A stretch of DNA of 64,000 nt from Comamonas antarctica (GTDB taxonomy: Bacteria; Pseudomonadota; Gammaproteobacteria; Burkholderiales; Burkholderiaceae_C). This document shows, piece by piece, positions 1 to 9,177 of the stretch. The position numbers were made by a program, and so were the translations under genes. The stretch is taken from assembly GCF_013363755.1 (NCBI RefSeq), contig NZ_CP054840.1:2659501-2723500 (forward strand), given 5' to 3'. How positions within the stretch are numbered: the first letter of the stretch is position 1; every line of letters starts with the position of its first letter. A model generated the notes under the pieces. It saw nothing but the letters and a program-made list of their open reading frames with translations, ran no database searches and was not told the DNA's origin.

Positions 1-1458
1 CCCCTTGAGAAGCGTTTCTATGTCGCGCGAGACCGGCAGCCGGCCCTGCGCCAGCAGGCTGCGGTGCTTGTCGATCTTCTTCAGGTCGTAGAGATAGTTG
101 ACCATCAGCCCGAAGGACTGCCTGGCGCCCTTGGCCGACGGATCGCCGCCCCAGTTCAGGCGCTCGACGCGCGCGCCATTGCCCAGGTGAAAGCGCGCCA
201 CCGGATCGAGCGGCCGGCCGTTGTGGCTTTCCTTGCCCAGGTAATGCGCGGCGCACCACAGCAGCGCGCGGCGCACCGGCGACTGCTGGGGCAGCTGCGC
301 GGCCTTCTCGGCGGCTTCGAGCAGGATGGCCGCATCGAGCGTGGCCTGTGGCGCCAGTCCCAGCGCGCGCGCGAGTTCGCCGCGCGGCTTGTCGCTCATC
401 TTTGCGAGCAGCGGCGTGCCGTTCTTGGCCAGCCAGGAGCGGAAGCCCGGAATCGGCGAGAGCGTGGCAAAGGTGCGCAGCCGCGGGAACTCGGCGCTGA
501 GCGTCTGCGCGACATGCTTGATCAGCGAATCGCCGAAGCTCACGCCGCGCAGCCCGGCCTGGGTGTTGCTGATCGAGTAGAAGATGGCGGTGCTGGCGCG
601 GCTGATGTCGGCGGTGGCGGCGTTCTCGTCGAGCAGCGGCGTGATGCTGTCGGACAGATCATCGACCAGCGCCACCTCGACGAAGATCAGCGGCTCGCCC
701 GGCAGCCGCGGGTGGAAGAAGCCGTAGCAGCGGCGGTCGCTGTCGAGCCGGTTCTTCAGGTCGGTCCAGCTGCGGATGTCATGCACCGCCTCATACTGGA
801 TCAGCTTCTCCAGCAGAGAGGCCGGCGAGTCCCAGCTCAGCCGCTGCAGTTCGAGGAAGGCGACGTCGAACCAGGTCGAAAACAGATGCTCCAGCTCGGC
901 ATCGAGCGCCGCAAAGCGCCGGTCCGACTTGGGCAACTCCAGCAGTTCGGCGCGCAGGTCGAGCAGGAAGCGCATGCCGCCTGAGGGCACCGCGAAGCGC
1001 TGCAGCAGCCGCGTGCGCGCCGAGGTCAGCGCGCGGCGCAGCGCGATCTCGGCCTGGCTGCGCTCGACTTCGGAATCGGCTTCGTCATAGTGCTGGCGCG
1101 CGCGCTGCAAGCGCTCGGCATCGGGGCCGAACTGCTCGCAGATCAGCAGCCACAGGTCCTGGCGCGCCTCGGGCGCCGCGCTGGCGTACCAGTCGATCAC
1201 ATCCCGGGCACGGCGCCCGCCCTCGACTTCGCTGACCTGCTCGGCGGAAGCCGCCTGCAGGTCCTCCATCAGCCGGCGCAGCACACGCGGCGGCAGCACC
1301 TCCGCGCCGCGGCGCAGCGTGGCCTTGAGCCGTTCATGCGTGGAACGCACGGGCGCCGCCTTGGGCGCGGGCTTGGGGTCCTCGGATGCGGCCGTGGCCG
1401 GCTCCGAGGTGCGCAGCTTAGACACCCCGCGCGCAATCCATTCCGATGCGAGATTCAT
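1..1458 (-). CDS. Malonyl-CoA decarboxylase (3' end outside window)
   Basis: Decarboxylates malonyl-CoA to acetyl-CoA plus CO2. The reading frame starts at an ATG at 1458 (MNLASEWIARGVSK) and stays open for 486 codons to the window edge, so only a short C-terminal tail can be missing; family members are usually about 450-500 residues. The N-terminal half is helical; the C-terminal half carries the family block with PVARFHLGNGA and RLNWGGDPS followed by GLMVNYLYDL, where the His of RFHLGNGA corresponds to the catalytic histidine of this family. In malonate users this gene often sits beside a malonyl-CoA synthetase and a transporter; any such partner would lie left of the window. The downstream neighbour in this orientation is not visible. 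Identification rests on motif recall. Confidence 0.85.
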   Translation of the reverse strand, partial: MNLASEWIARGVSKLRTSEPATAASEDPKPAPKAAPVRSTHERLKATLRRGAEVLPPRVLRRLMEDLQAASAEQVSEVEGGRRARDVIDWYASAAPEARQDLWLLICEQFGPDAERLQRARQHYDEADSEVERSQAEIALRRALTSARTRLLQRFAVPSGGMRFLLDLRAELLELPKSDRRFAALDAELEHLFSTWFDVAFLELQRLSWDSPASLLEKLIQYEAVHDIRSWTDLKNRLDSDRRCYGFFHPRLPGEPLIFVEVALVDDLSDSITPLLDENAATADISRASTAIFYSISNTQAGLRGVSFGDSLIKHVAQTLSAEFPRLRTFATLSPIPGFRSWLAKNGTPLLAKMSDKPRGELARALGLAPQATLDAAILLEAAEKAAQLPQQSPVRRALLWCAAHYLGKESHNGRPLDPVARFHLGNGARVERLNWGGDPSAKGARQSFGLMVNYLYDLKKIDKHRSLLAQGRLPVSRDIETLLKG

Positions 1459-1579
1459 GCAGCAGGTCCTTATGACAGATAACCACAGGATCGCATCCTC
1501 ATGGCCCTGGCGCCATTATGGGTTGCCCTGCCCCGACCTCCTGCCCGCGGGCAGCGCGCGCGCTGTCGCGCGCGCGACC

Positions 1580-2401
1580 TCAGGCGATGCTGCGCTGCGG
1601 CTGGCGCCCGGCCCAGACCCACATGGCCACGCCGGCGGCCATCATCGGCAGGCACAGCCACTGGCCCATGCTCAGGCCCATCGACAGCAGGCCCAGGTAG
1701 TCATCGGGCTCGCGGAAGTACTCAGCGATGAAGCGCAGCAGGCCATAGCCGAACAGGAAGGCCGCCGCGACCTGGCCCTGGCGGTGCTCCTTGCGCGCAT
1801 AGAGCCACAGCAGCACGAACAGCAGCAGGCCTTCGAGCAGGAACTGGTAGATCTGCGAGGGGTGGCGCGGCAGCATCGAGCCGCTTTGCGGGAACACCAT
1901 GCCCCAGGGCAGGTCCGGGCTCGAAAAGCGGCCCCAGAGCTCGCCGTTGATGAAGTTGCCGATGCGCCCGGCCGCGAGGCCTGTGGGCACGCACGGGGCA
2001 ACGAAGTCCGCGACCTGCAGCCAGGAGCGGCGGCGCGAATGCGCAAACCACAGCATCGCGCAAATCACGCCCAGCAGCCCGCCATGGAAAGCCATGCCGC
2101 CCTGCCAGACGGCAAAGATCTCGAGCGGATGCGACAGGTAATAGCCGGGCTTGTAGAACAGGCAGTAGCCCAGCCGGCCGCCGACCACGACGCCGACCAC
2201 GCCCAGGAACAGGATGTCCTCGACATCCTTGCGCGTCCAGGCCTGCTCGCCCGTGAGCCGCGAGAACGGCGGATGGCGCAGGCGCCGCGTGCCCAGGAAC
2301 AGGAACAGGCCGAACGCGGCCAGATAGGTGAGTCCGTACCAGTGCACGGCAATGGGGCCGAGCTGCAGCGCGACGGGATCGATATGGGGATAGGTCAGCA
2401 T
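1580..2401 (-). CDS. lgt: Phosphatidylglycerol--prolipoprotein diacylglyceryl transferase
   Basis: Inner-membrane enzyme that transfers diacylglycerol from phosphatidylglycerol to the lipobox cysteine of prolipoproteins, the first step of lipoprotein maturation. 273 residues with the start at [10 protein letters not shown]; a longer frame runs upstream to 2530 but passes through a repeat element and lacks family resemblance. Seven or so hydrophobic segments are visible. Family hallmarks present: HGGLLG (catalytic-region histidine) and the signature [14 protein letters not shown], with a downstream [11 protein letters not shown] block. The window encodes likely Lgt substrates, including lipoproteins with LSGC lipoboxes at 14455-14931 and 61642-63036. 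It lies 121 bp downstream of the start of the malonyl-CoA decarboxylase gene on the same strand, without evident operon coupling. Confidence 0.95.
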   Translation of the reverse strand: MLTYPHIDPVALQLGPIAVHWYGLTYLAAFGLFLFLGTRRLRHPPFSRLTGEQAWTRKDVEDILFLGVVGVVVGGRLGYCLFYKPGYYLSHPLEIFAVWQGGMAFHGGLLGVICAMLWFAHSRRRSWLQVADFVAPCVPTGLAAGRIGNFINGELWGRFSSPDLPWGMVFPQSGSMLPRHPSQIYQFLLEGLLLFVLLWLYARKEHRQGQVAAAFLFGYGLLRFIAEYFREPDDYLGLLSMGLSMGQWLCLPMMAAGVAMWVWAGRQPQRSIA

Positions 2402-2424
2402 CCGCTGATTGTGCAGTATGAATA

Positions 2425-2524
2425 GCACCCCCTGAGCGGCTTCGCCGCTTCCCCCTCTCATCCTTCGGTGGAGGGGGACGGCACCATCGCTGCGGGGCGG
2501 CCCTTGCTCGGTGCCCCCCGTGAG
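2425..2524. repeat. Dispersed intergenic repeat of Comamonadaceae style
   Basis: Between lgt and ilvD. It contains two consecutive inverted repeats: AGCGGC-TTC-GCCGCT, and a pair of C-rich and G-rich arms (CCCCCTC ... GAGGGGG), followed by a GC-rich stretch ending in GTGCCCCCC. This layout resembles short non-coding palindromic elements that I recall as being scattered between genes in Acidovorax, Delftia and Comamonas genomes. It contains no plausible reading frame of its own. Copy number cannot be assessed here. Confidence 0.5.
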
Positions 2525-2566
2525 GGACAAGCCACGTTTTGGCGCCGCTTAGACGCGAAAAACAGC

Positions 2567-4423
2567 TCAATCCAGCAGCGACAGATCGCGCACCGCGCCC
2601 TTGTCCGCCGACATCACCAGCTTGGCATACGCCTTGAGCGCGGCCGAGACCTTGCGTGGGCGCGGTTTGGCGGGTTTCCAGCCCTTGGCGTTCTGGGCTT
2701 CGCGGCGGCGCGCGAGTTCCTCGTCGCTGACGAGCACGTTGATCGCGCGGTTCGGGATGTCGATCAGGATGCGGTCGCCGTCCTGCACCAGGCCGATCGC
2801 GCCGCCGGCCGCGGCTTCGGGCGAGCAGTGGCCGATGGACAGGCCCGAGGTGCCGCCCGAGAAGCGGCCGTCGGTCAGCAGCGCGCAGGCCTTGCCCAGG
2901 CCCTTGGACTTGATGTAGCTGGTCGGGTAGAGCATTTCCTGCATGCCCGGGCCGCCCTTGGGACCTTCGTAGCGCACGATAACGATGTCGCCGGCGACGA
3001 CCTTGTCGGCCAGGATGTTCTCGACGGCTTCGTCCTGCGATTCGGTCACATGCGCGCGGCCTTCGAACACCAGCAGCGAATCGTCGACCCCCGCGGTCTT
3101 GACCACGCAGCCGTCGAGGGCGATGTTGCCCGTGAGCACGGCCAGGCCGCCTTCCTTGGAGAACGCATGCTCGTACGAGCGGATGCAGCCTTCGGCGCGG
3201 TCGAGGTCCAGGCTCGGCCAGCGCGTGGCCTGGCTGAACGCGGTCTGCGTCGGAATGCCCGCGGGGCCGGCCTTGTAGAAGGTCTGCACGGCTTCGCTGG
3301 GCGCGCGCGCGATGTCCCATTCGTCCAGGGCTTCCTGGAGCGAAGCGCCATAGACCGTAGGCACGTCGGTGTGCAGGCGGCCGGCGCGGTCGAGCTCGCC
3401 CAGGATGGCCATGATGCCGCCCGCGCGGTGCACGTCCTCGATGTGGTACTTGTTGGTGTTGGGCGCGACCTTGCACAGCTGCGGCACGGTGCGCGACATG
3501 CGGTCGATGTCGGCCATGCCGAAGTCGATCTCGGCTTCCTGGGCAATGGCCAGCAGGTGCAGGATGGTATTTGTCGAGCCGCCCATCGCGATGTCCAGCG
3601 TGATCGCGTTCTCGAAGGCCTTCTTGCCCACCGCGCGCGGCAGCGCGCGCTCGTCGTCGCCTTCGTAATAGCGCTTGGCCAGTTCGACGATGGTGCGGCC
3701 GGCGCGCAGGAACAGCTGCTCGCGGTCGGCGTGCGTGGCCAGCACCGTGCCATTGCCCGGCAGCGACAGGCCCAGCGCTTCGGTCAGGCAGTTCATCGAG
3801 TTGGCGGTGAACATGCCCGAGCACGAACCGCAGGTCGGGCAGGCCGAGCGTTCGACTTCGGCGACCTGCTCGTCGGTGTACTGGTCGTCGGCGGCCATGA
3901 CCATCGCGTCGACCAGGTCGAGCTTCTTGAACTCGATCTTGTGCGTGGTGGGATTGGCCAGGCGCACCTTGCCGGCCTCCATCGGGCCGCCCGACACGAA
4001 GATCACCGGGATGTTCAGGCGCATCGCGGCCATCAGCATGCCGGGGGTGATCTTGTCGCAGTTGGAGATGCACACCAGCGCATCGGCGCAGTGGGCATTC
4101 ACCATGTATTCGACCGAGTCGGCAATGATGTCGCGGCTGGGCAGCGAATACAGCATGCCGTCGTGGCCCATCGCAATGCCGTCGTCCACCGCGATGGTGT
4201 TGAATTCCTTGGCCACGCCGCCCGCCTTCTCGATCTCGCGCGCCACCAGCTGGCCCAGGTCCTTCAGGTGCACGTGGCCGGGCACGAACTGGGTGAAGGA
4301 GTTGGCAATGGCAATGATGGGCTTGCTGAAATCTTCGTCCTTCATGCCGGTGGCACGCCACAGGGAGCGCGCACCAGCCATGTTGCGGCCGGCAGTGGAA
4401 GTCTTGGAACGGTAGGCGGGCAT
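2567..4423 (-). CDS. ilvD: Dihydroxy-acid dehydratase
   Basis: Dehydrates 2,3-dihydroxy-isovalerate or -methylvalerate to the 2-oxo acids of valine and isoleucine synthesis; cytoplasmic Fe-S enzyme. 618 residues, matching the E. coli-type length (616). The N-terminal half carries [19 protein letters not shown] and [19 protein letters not shown], which supply the cluster cysteines; the C-terminal half carries [21 protein letters not shown]. The start [20 protein letters not shown] is the usual N-terminus of this family, so the ATG at 4423 is secure. No other branched-chain genes are adjacent. Confidence 0.97.
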   Translation of the reverse strand: MPAYRSKTSTAGRNMAGARSLWRATGMKDEDFSKPIIAIANSFTQFVPGHVHLKDLGQLVAREIEKAGGVAKEFNTIAVDDGIAMGHDGMLYSLPSRDIIADSVEYMVNAHCADALVCISNCDKITPGMLMAAMRLNIPVIFVSGGPMEAGKVRLANPTTHKIEFKKLDLVDAMVMAADDQYTDEQVAEVERSACPTCGSCSGMFTANSMNCLTEALGLSLPGNGTVLATHADREQLFLRAGRTIVELAKRYYEGDDERALPRAVGKKAFENAITLDIAMGGSTNTILHLLAIAQEAEIDFGMADIDRMSRTVPQLCKVAPNTNKYHIEDVHRAGGIMAILGELDRAGRLHTDVPTVYGASLQEALDEWDIARAPSEAVQTFYKAGPAGIPTQTAFSQATRWPSLDLDRAEGCIRSYEHAFSKEGGLAVLTGNIALDGCVVKTAGVDDSLLVFEGRAHVTESQDEAVENILADKVVAGDIVIVRYEGPKGGPGMQEMLYPTSYIKSKGLGKACALLTDGRFSGGTSGLSIGHCSPEAAAGGAIGLVQDGDRILIDIPNRAINVLVSDEELARRREAQNAKGWKPAKPRPRKVSAALKAYAKLVMSADKGAVRDLSLLD

Positions 4424-4506
4424 GGTGATCTCGGGATAGGTTGCGGTAAGGCTCGTGGGGAAGCCCGATTATGTCGCACCTGCACTGCCGCCGCCTGCCG
4501 GGGGGG

Positions 4507-4743
4507 TCAGCGCCGCCGCTGCGTGCCCAGGGCCTGCTTTTGCCGGTCGATGCGCTTTTGCCGGCGGGCCTCTTCCTGCTCCACCACGCGGCGCTTGGTC
4601 AGCCCCGAGGCATCGGCATAGCCCCACCAGGCCACCGTGAGCCCATAGGGCAGCAGCAGCCACCACCACGACAGCTGCGCCAGCGGGCCGACCTCGAGGA
4701 AGCGCAAAACCGTCAACAACAATGCAATCAGCAACATCCACAT
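4507..4743 (-). CDS. Small Trp-rich membrane protein (TIGR04438-like)
   Basis: 78 residues of unknown function. The ATG at 4743 is chosen because AGGAG lies at correct spacing upstream; a longer frame to 4794 lacks such a site. The N-terminus has two short hydrophobic helices (MWMLLIALLLTVLRFLEVGP, then a WWWLLLPYGLTVAWWGYADASG segment) followed by a charged tail rich in Arg, Gln and Glu. The run of tryptophans and the DASGL[T]KRR motif match my recollection of the small Trp-rich protein family found in Burkholderiales, especially Comamonadaceae. It is transcribed divergently from the cytochrome c gene. Confidence 0.75.
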   Translation of the reverse strand: MWMLLIALLLTVLRFLEVGPLAQLSWWWLLLPYGLTVAWWGYADASGLTKRRVVEQEEARRQKRIDRQKQALGTQRRR

Positions 4744-4835
4744 GGAAGACTCCTCTGGAAAAGCCCATGATCTGCGTGCCGCCGCAGGCGCCACTACAAT
4801 TTCCCGCAGAACAAGACACCGACCGAAAGTTTACG

Positions 4836-5141
4836 ATGAAGCGCACCCTGATCACTCTTGCCCTGGCCCTGGGCGCTGCGGCTCCCGCCATGGCCGACCT
4901 GGCGCTTGCCAAGGCCAAGAACTGCATGGCCTGCCATGCCGTCGAGAAGAAGCTGGTCGGCCCCTCGTTCAAGGACGTGGCCGCCAAATATGCCAACCAG
5001 AAGGATGCTGCCGACAAGCTCGCGGCCAAGATCGTCAAGGGCGGCGGCGGGGTCTGGGGACCGCTGCCGATGCCGGCCAACGCCACGGTGAGCGACGCCG
5101 ATGCCAAGGCGCTTGCAGCCTGGGTTCTCGACCAGAAGTAA
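4836..5141 (+). CDS. Cytochrome c, class I (c551/c552-like)
   Basis: Small periplasmic electron carrier, 101 residues. A signal peptide of about 20 residues (MKRTLITLALALGAAAPAMA) precedes DLALAKAKNCMACHAV, in which CMACH is the covalent haem-binding motif. A downstream PLPMPAN provides the methionine axial ligand, and the C-terminal helix ADAKALAAWVLDQK is typical of cytochrome c8/c551. The ATG at 4836 is preferred over the upstream in-frame ATG at 4722 because it begins the signal peptide. A strong bidirectional terminator follows. The redox partner is not identifiable from the neighbours. Confidence 0.9.
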   Translation: MKRTLITLALALGAAAPAMADLALAKAKNCMACHAVEKKLVGPSFKDVAAKYANQKDAADKLAAKIVKGGGGVWGPLPMPANATVSDADAKALAAWVLDQK

Positions 5142-5161
5142 GCACTGCGCCGGTGCGCATG

Positions 5162-5187
5162 AAAAAGCCGCCCTCGGGCGGCTTTTT
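5162..5187. terminator. Bidirectional rho-independent terminator
   Basis: A GCCGCCC-TC-GGGCGGC stem is flanked by AAAAA on the left and TTTTT on the right. It lies between the convergent cytochrome c gene and the LapA-like gene and can end transcription from both sides. Confidence 0.9.
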
Positions 5188-5206
5188 GCTGGGCGCGCTT
5201 TTTGAC

Positions 5207-5746
5207 TCAGGGAAATTCGCGCGCGGGCGGCACGAAGCCGCGGTCTTCGATGCGGTGCTCATCGAGGCGGCGATCGTCGAGCCGATGCTCCTCGACACGC
5301 CGGTCGCGCAGCTGCTGCTCGAGCTGGCCGATATAGGCGGCGTTGCTGTTTTCCAGTTCCTTCGAGCGGGCCTGGGCACGCGCATCCAGCGTGTCGAGGC
5401 GCTCGAGCACGGCGTTCTGGCCTTGCAGGTGCTGGGCTTCGAGCACGGCGCGCAGCTCGGTGAAGCGCGAGGCCTCGGCCTTGTCGGCGAGTTCGCGCTG
5501 GGCCTGCATCTCCTTGTTGTGGCGGCGCGTCTCGAGCAGCACCGAGGTCTGCAGCGACAGCACATAGGCCACGAAGAAAATGCCCAGCAGCAGCGTCAGG
5601 CCCAGCATGATCACGCCCAGCGGCGCCTGCACGGTGGTGATGCCGAGGTTCACGGCGGAGATGGCCGCGAGCGCCGGCCAGTTCAGCGCCGCGAGCGCGG
5701 CAATGGCCAGCACGATCAGGGCCAGGATGATGGTTCGGAAATGCAT
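5207..5746 (-). CDS. LapA-domain-like inner-membrane protein with coiled coil
   Basis: 179 residues. Two N-terminal transmembrane helices are visible (residues about 5-30 and 40-68: MHFRTIILALIVLAIAALAA, then LGVIMLGLTLLLGIFFVAYV), the arrangement of the LapA/DUF1049 (lipopolysaccharide assembly A) domain. A long charged region follows, predicted to be coiled coil, ending in an Arg/Asp/Glu-rich repeat (RRVEEHRLDDRRLDEHRIEDRG). Its role is unknown; LapA proteins act with LapB in regulating LPS synthesis, but no lapB is adjacent, so a similar role here is only a possibility. It lies downstream of acs on the same strand with a gap of about 130 bp. Confidence 0.65.
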   Translation of the reverse strand: MHFRTIILALIVLAIAALAALNWPALAAISAVNLGITTVQAPLGVIMLGLTLLLGIFFVAYVLSLQTSVLLETRRHNKEMQAQRELADKAEASRFTELRAVLEAQHLQGQNAVLERLDTLDARAQARSKELENSNAAYIGQLEQQLRDRRVEEHRLDDRRLDEHRIEDRGFVPPAREFP

Positions 5747-5879
5747 GCTGTTTCTTCTCCTCGATCAACGCGCGGTCCCGGGCTGGGCCGCCTGCCCTGC
5801 GTTTTTACCCCAGCCCGGACCCTGCGCGCGATCCGGCAGCGCAAGCGGTGGCGCCGTCCTACAGTCCGCGCGCGACCGG

Positions 5880-7874
5880 TCAGTTGGCTTCGGACAACTG
5901 CTCGAGAATTGCGGGATTTTCCAGCGTGCTGGTGTCCTGCGTGATGGCTTCGCCCTTGGCCAGCGCGCGCAGCAGGCGGCGCATGATCTTGCCGCTGCGG
6001 GTCTTGGGCAGGTTGTCGCCGAAGCGGATCTCCTTGGGCTTGGCGATCGGGCCGATTTCCTTGGCCACCCAGTCGCGCAGCTCCTTGGCGATCTGCTTGG
6101 CCTCGTCGCCCGTGGGCCGGCCGCGCTTGAGCACCACGAAGGCGCAGATCGCCTCGCCGGTCACGTCGTCGGGCCGGCCGACCACGGCGGCCTCGGCCAC
6201 GAGATCGGTCTTGGCAACCAGCGCCGACTCGATCTCCATCGTGCCCATGCGGTGGCCCGAGACATTGAGCACGTCGTCGATGCGGCCGGTGATGCGGAAG
6301 TAGCTGCGGTCGCTGCTGCGCACCGCGCCGTCGCCGGCGAGGTAGTAGCCCTTGAGCTCCTCGGGAAAGTAGCTCTTTTTGAAGCGCGCCGGATCGTTCC
6401 AGATATTGCGGATCATGCTGGGCCAGGGCCGCTTGATGACCAGGATGCCGCCCGTGCCGTCGGCGATGTCGTTGCCCAGCTCGTCGACGATGGCCGCGGT
6501 GATGCCCGGCAGCGGCAGCGTGCACGAGCCCGGCACCAGCGGCGTCGCGCCCGGCAGCGGCGTGATCACATGGCCGCCGGTCTCGGTCTGCCAGAAGGTA
6601 TCGACGATGGGGCAGCGCTCGCCGCCCACATGGCGGTGGTACCACATCCAGGCTTCGGGGTTGATCGGCTCGCCGACGCTGCCCAGCAGGCGCAGGCTCG
6701 ACAGGTCGCTGCGGTCGGGATGCACCGCGGGATCGGCTTCGGCGGCCTTGATCAGCGAGCGGATGGCGGTGGGCGCGGTGTAGAAGATCGAGCAGCGGTG
6801 GCGCTCGATCATCTGCCAGAAGCGGCCGGCATTGGGGAAGGTGGGCACGCCCTCGAACACCACCTGCGTCGCGCCCGCGGCCAGCGGGCCGTAGGCGACA
6901 TAGGTGTGGCCCGTGATCCAGCCGATGTCGGCGGTGCACCAGAACACGTCGTCGGGGCGCAGGTCGAAGGTCCAGTCCATGGTCAGCTTGGCCCACAGCA
7001 GGTAGCCGCCGGTGCTGTGCTGCACGCCCTTGGGCTTGCCCGTGGAGCCGCTGGTGTAGAGGATGAACAGCGGATGCTCGGCGCCCACGGCCACGGGCGC
7101 GCACTCGGCGGGCTGGCCGGCGAGCACTTCGGCAAAGGTCTTGTCGCGGCCGGGCTGCATGGCGCAGGCCGTGGCCGTGCGTTCGTAGACCAGCACCTGG
7201 CGCACGCTGGGGCACTCGCCCGAAGCCAGCGCGTCGTCGACGATGGCCTTGAGCGGCAGCTCCTTGCCGCCGCGCAGCTGGTAGTTGGCGGTGATGACCA
7301 CCACCGCGCCCGCATCGATGATGCGCTCCTGCACGGCCTTGGCCGAGAAGCCGCCGAACACCACGCTGTGCGTGGCGCCGATGCGCGCGCAGGCCTGCAT
7401 CGCCACCACGCCCTCGATGGTCATGGGCATGTAGATCAGCACGCGGTCGCCCTTTTGCACGCCCTGGGCCTTGAGCGCGTTGGCGAAGCGGGCCACGCGC
7501 TCGAGCAGCTCGCGGTAGCTGACGCGCGTCACCGCGCCGTCATCGGCCTCGAAGATGATCGCCGTCTTGTGCTCGACGGGCGTGCCCATGTGGCGGTCGA
7601 GGCAGTTGGCGCTGGCGTTGAGCTCGCCATCGGCAAACCACTGGAAGAACGGCGCGTTCGAGCTGTCGAGCGTCTGGCTGAAAGGCTTGTTCCAGTCGAG
7701 GTGCTCGCGCGCCAGCCGCGCCCAGAAGCCTTCGTAGTCGGCCTCGGCCTCGGCGCACAGCGCCTGGTAGGCGGGCATTCCGGAAATGCGCGCGGCTTGG
7801 GCAAATTCCGCGGGCGGGGGGAAAACACGGTTCTCGACGAGGACGGATTCAATCGCGGATGGCGAAGCGCTCAT
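5880..7874 (-). CDS. acs: Acetyl-CoA synthetase (AMP-forming)
   Basis: Activates acetate to acetyl-CoA via acetyl-AMP. 664 residues from the ATG at 7874 ([14 protein letters not shown]); the longer open frame to 8060 has no family resemblance. ANL-superfamily motifs are intact: the P-loop [11 protein letters not shown], the [20 protein letters not shown] block around the adenylate site, and the C-terminal [12 protein letters not shown], whose lysine is the residue reversibly acetylated in Acs enzymes. It is divergent from the YqhA-like gene at 8063 with a 188-bp gap. Confidence 0.96.
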   Translation of the reverse strand: MSASPSAIESVLVENRVFPPPAEFAQAARISGMPAYQALCAEAEADYEGFWARLAREHLDWNKPFSQTLDSSNAPFFQWFADGELNASANCLDRHMGTPVEHKTAIIFEADDGAVTRVSYRELLERVARFANALKAQGVQKGDRVLIYMPMTIEGVVAMQACARIGATHSVVFGGFSAKAVQERIIDAGAVVVITANYQLRGGKELPLKAIVDDALASGECPSVRQVLVYERTATACAMQPGRDKTFAEVLAGQPAECAPVAVGAEHPLFILYTSGSTGKPKGVQHSTGGYLLWAKLTMDWTFDLRPDDVFWCTADIGWITGHTYVAYGPLAAGATQVVFEGVPTFPNAGRFWQMIERHRCSIFYTAPTAIRSLIKAAEADPAVHPDRSDLSSLRLLGSVGEPINPEAWMWYHRHVGGERCPIVDTFWQTETGGHVITPLPGATPLVPGSCTLPLPGITAAIVDELGNDIADGTGGILVIKRPWPSMIRNIWNDPARFKKSYFPEELKGYYLAGDGAVRSSDRSYFRITGRIDDVLNVSGHRMGTMEIESALVAKTDLVAEAAVVGRPDDVTGEAICAFVVLKRGRPTGDEAKQIAKELRDWVAKEIGPIAKPKEIRFGDNLPKTRSGKIMRRLLRALAKGEAITQDTSTLENPAILEQLSEAN

Positions 7875-8062
7875 GGTAATTCTGTCTCCTAGGCAGTTCG
7901 GTTCATTGTGCCGCGACTGTCGCCTGCGGGTCTTACACGTCACTGACTGGACGGCGCCGTGCCGGTCCGTCATGGCAGCCTGTGCGTTCAACCCCAGGCC
8001 ACACCGCCGGTCAGGCCGCACCGATACAATCGCGCACCTATTCCTTTGCCTTTTCCACACCC

Positions 8063-8674
8063 ATGGACACCCCCAATCCCCCGGGCCTCCCAGCCTCTTC
8101 CAAGATGGGCCTGCTGGCCTCCTTCATCTTTGCCAGCCGCTGGTTGCAGGTGCCGCTGTATCTGGGCCTGATCCTGGCGCAAGGCGTCTACGTCTGGCAT
8201 TTCCTGCTGGAGCTGTGGCACCTGGTCGAGGCCGCGTTCGGCAGCCAGGAAGCGCTGCAGGCGCTGGTCACGAGCATCGGCTACAAGCCCGACGCGCCGC
8301 TGACCAGCCTCAACGAAACCGTGATCATGCTGGTGGTGCTGGCGCTGATCGACGTGGTCATGATCTCCAACCTGTTGATCATGGTGATCATCGGCGGCTA
8401 CGAGACCTTCGTCAGCCGGCTGAACATCGAGGGCCACCCCGACCAGCCCGAATGGCTGAGCCATGTCGACGCCACCGTGCTCAAGGTCAAGCTGGGCCTG
8501 TCGATCATCGGCATCAGCTCGATCCACCTGCTCAAGACCTTCATCAACGCCGCCAACTACGACTCCAAGGTGCTGATTGCGCAGACGGCAATCCATATTG
8601 CCTTCCTGCTGAGCGCACTGGCCATCGCCTTCACCGACCGCCTGCTGCGCAACAACACCCTGCGCAGCCACTGA
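8063..8674 (+). CDS. YqhA/UPF0114 family membrane protein
   Basis: 203 residues with about four transmembrane helices. The family block [20 protein letters not shown], the [22 protein letters not shown] segment and the [12 protein letters not shown] stretch match the UPF0114 (YqhA, TIGR00645) family, whose function is unknown. The ATG at 8063 ([10 protein letters not shown]) follows a short pyrimidine-rich leader. A strong terminator starts about 30 bp after the stop, so the gene is probably monocistronic. Confidence 0.88.
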   Translation: MDTPNPPGLPASSKMGLLASFIFASRWLQVPLYLGLILAQGVYVWHFLLELWHLVEAAFGSQEALQALVTSIGYKPDAPLTSLNETVIMLVVLALIDVVMISNLLIMVIIGGYETFVSRLNIEGHPDQPEWLSHVDATVLKVKLGLSIIGISSIHLLKTFINAANYDSKVLIAQTAIHIAFLLSALAIAFTDRLLRNNTLRSH

Positions 8675-8705
8675 ACGCTGCGCATCCAGCGCCTAGCAAA
8701 CCCGC

Positions 8706-8732
8706 CCCGCGCTCCGCGGCGCGGGTTTTTTT
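8706..8732 (+). terminator. Rho-independent terminator of the YqhA-like gene
   Basis: A CCCGCGC stem, a six-base loop and GCGCGGG are followed directly by seven T residues. Confidence 0.92.
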
Positions 8733-9177
8733 ACGCCCGGCGTGGACTGCCGAGCAAAAAACGCGCGCGTGATAACACAGCCCAAAAAAACCTTTTATTG
8801 ACAGAAAAACACTCAATTCATACAATTCAACGCTTCTTTACAACCTGCCATGCAGGTAATCGATGCGTTTCCTGACGTTTCGATCCACTTCAGGCGGCGT
8901 TGCCTTGGCAGCCCCGTCATCGGGCCGATCGTGGTCCTGATGCCCAGTGCGGCGGTTTTCACCACCACTGGATCGCCGGCAGACAGGTGTCGATCACCGC
9001 GTTGTTGCTGCGTTTTGCCTGGCTCCCCGAGCCCATGTGCTGCGCTCATTTCCGGCGTGCACCAGCCCTTCGCGGTCGCTGGTGGGCCTTGCATCAGGTG
9101 CTGCCTTCGGCCTTGCACGCCAGCCTTTTTCGCGAAAGCGCTGGACTGTATCCAATCCAACGAGGGAGAGAGAAACA
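8733..9177 (+). other. proV upstream region and long untranslated leader
   Basis: About 445 bp with no supported gene. The left third is AT-rich and holds the promoter at 8798-8826. From the predicted start of transcription near 8833 the leader would be about 345 nt, GC-rich and without a convincing reading frame; a minus-strand frame at 8813-9160 has no recognisable features. A GAGGGAGAG ribosome-binding site closes the leader just before the GTG of proV. The leader's length suggests post-transcriptional control, but no known riboswitch class is recognised. Confidence 0.55.
8798..8826 (+). promoter_or_regulatory. Near-consensus sigma70 promoter for proVWX
   Basis: TTGACA (8798-8803), a 17-bp spacer and TACAAT (8821-8826) within an AT-rich patch that contrasts with the surrounding GC-rich DNA. 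It points toward proV. Confidence 0.8.

Noticed and set aside
64..984. Long plus-strand open frame
   Set aside because: It is antisense to the malonyl-CoA decarboxylase gene, whose minus-strand frame carries family motifs; the plus frame is a GC-rich shadow.
1722..4361. 879-codon minus-strand frame across lgt and ilvD
   Set aside because: It is an alternative frame of two well-supported genes, rich in Arg, Gly and Pro with no domain.
8813..9160. 115-codon minus-strand frame in the proV leader
   Set aside because: No recognisable domain, overlaps the promoter region, and lacks a ribosome-binding site.
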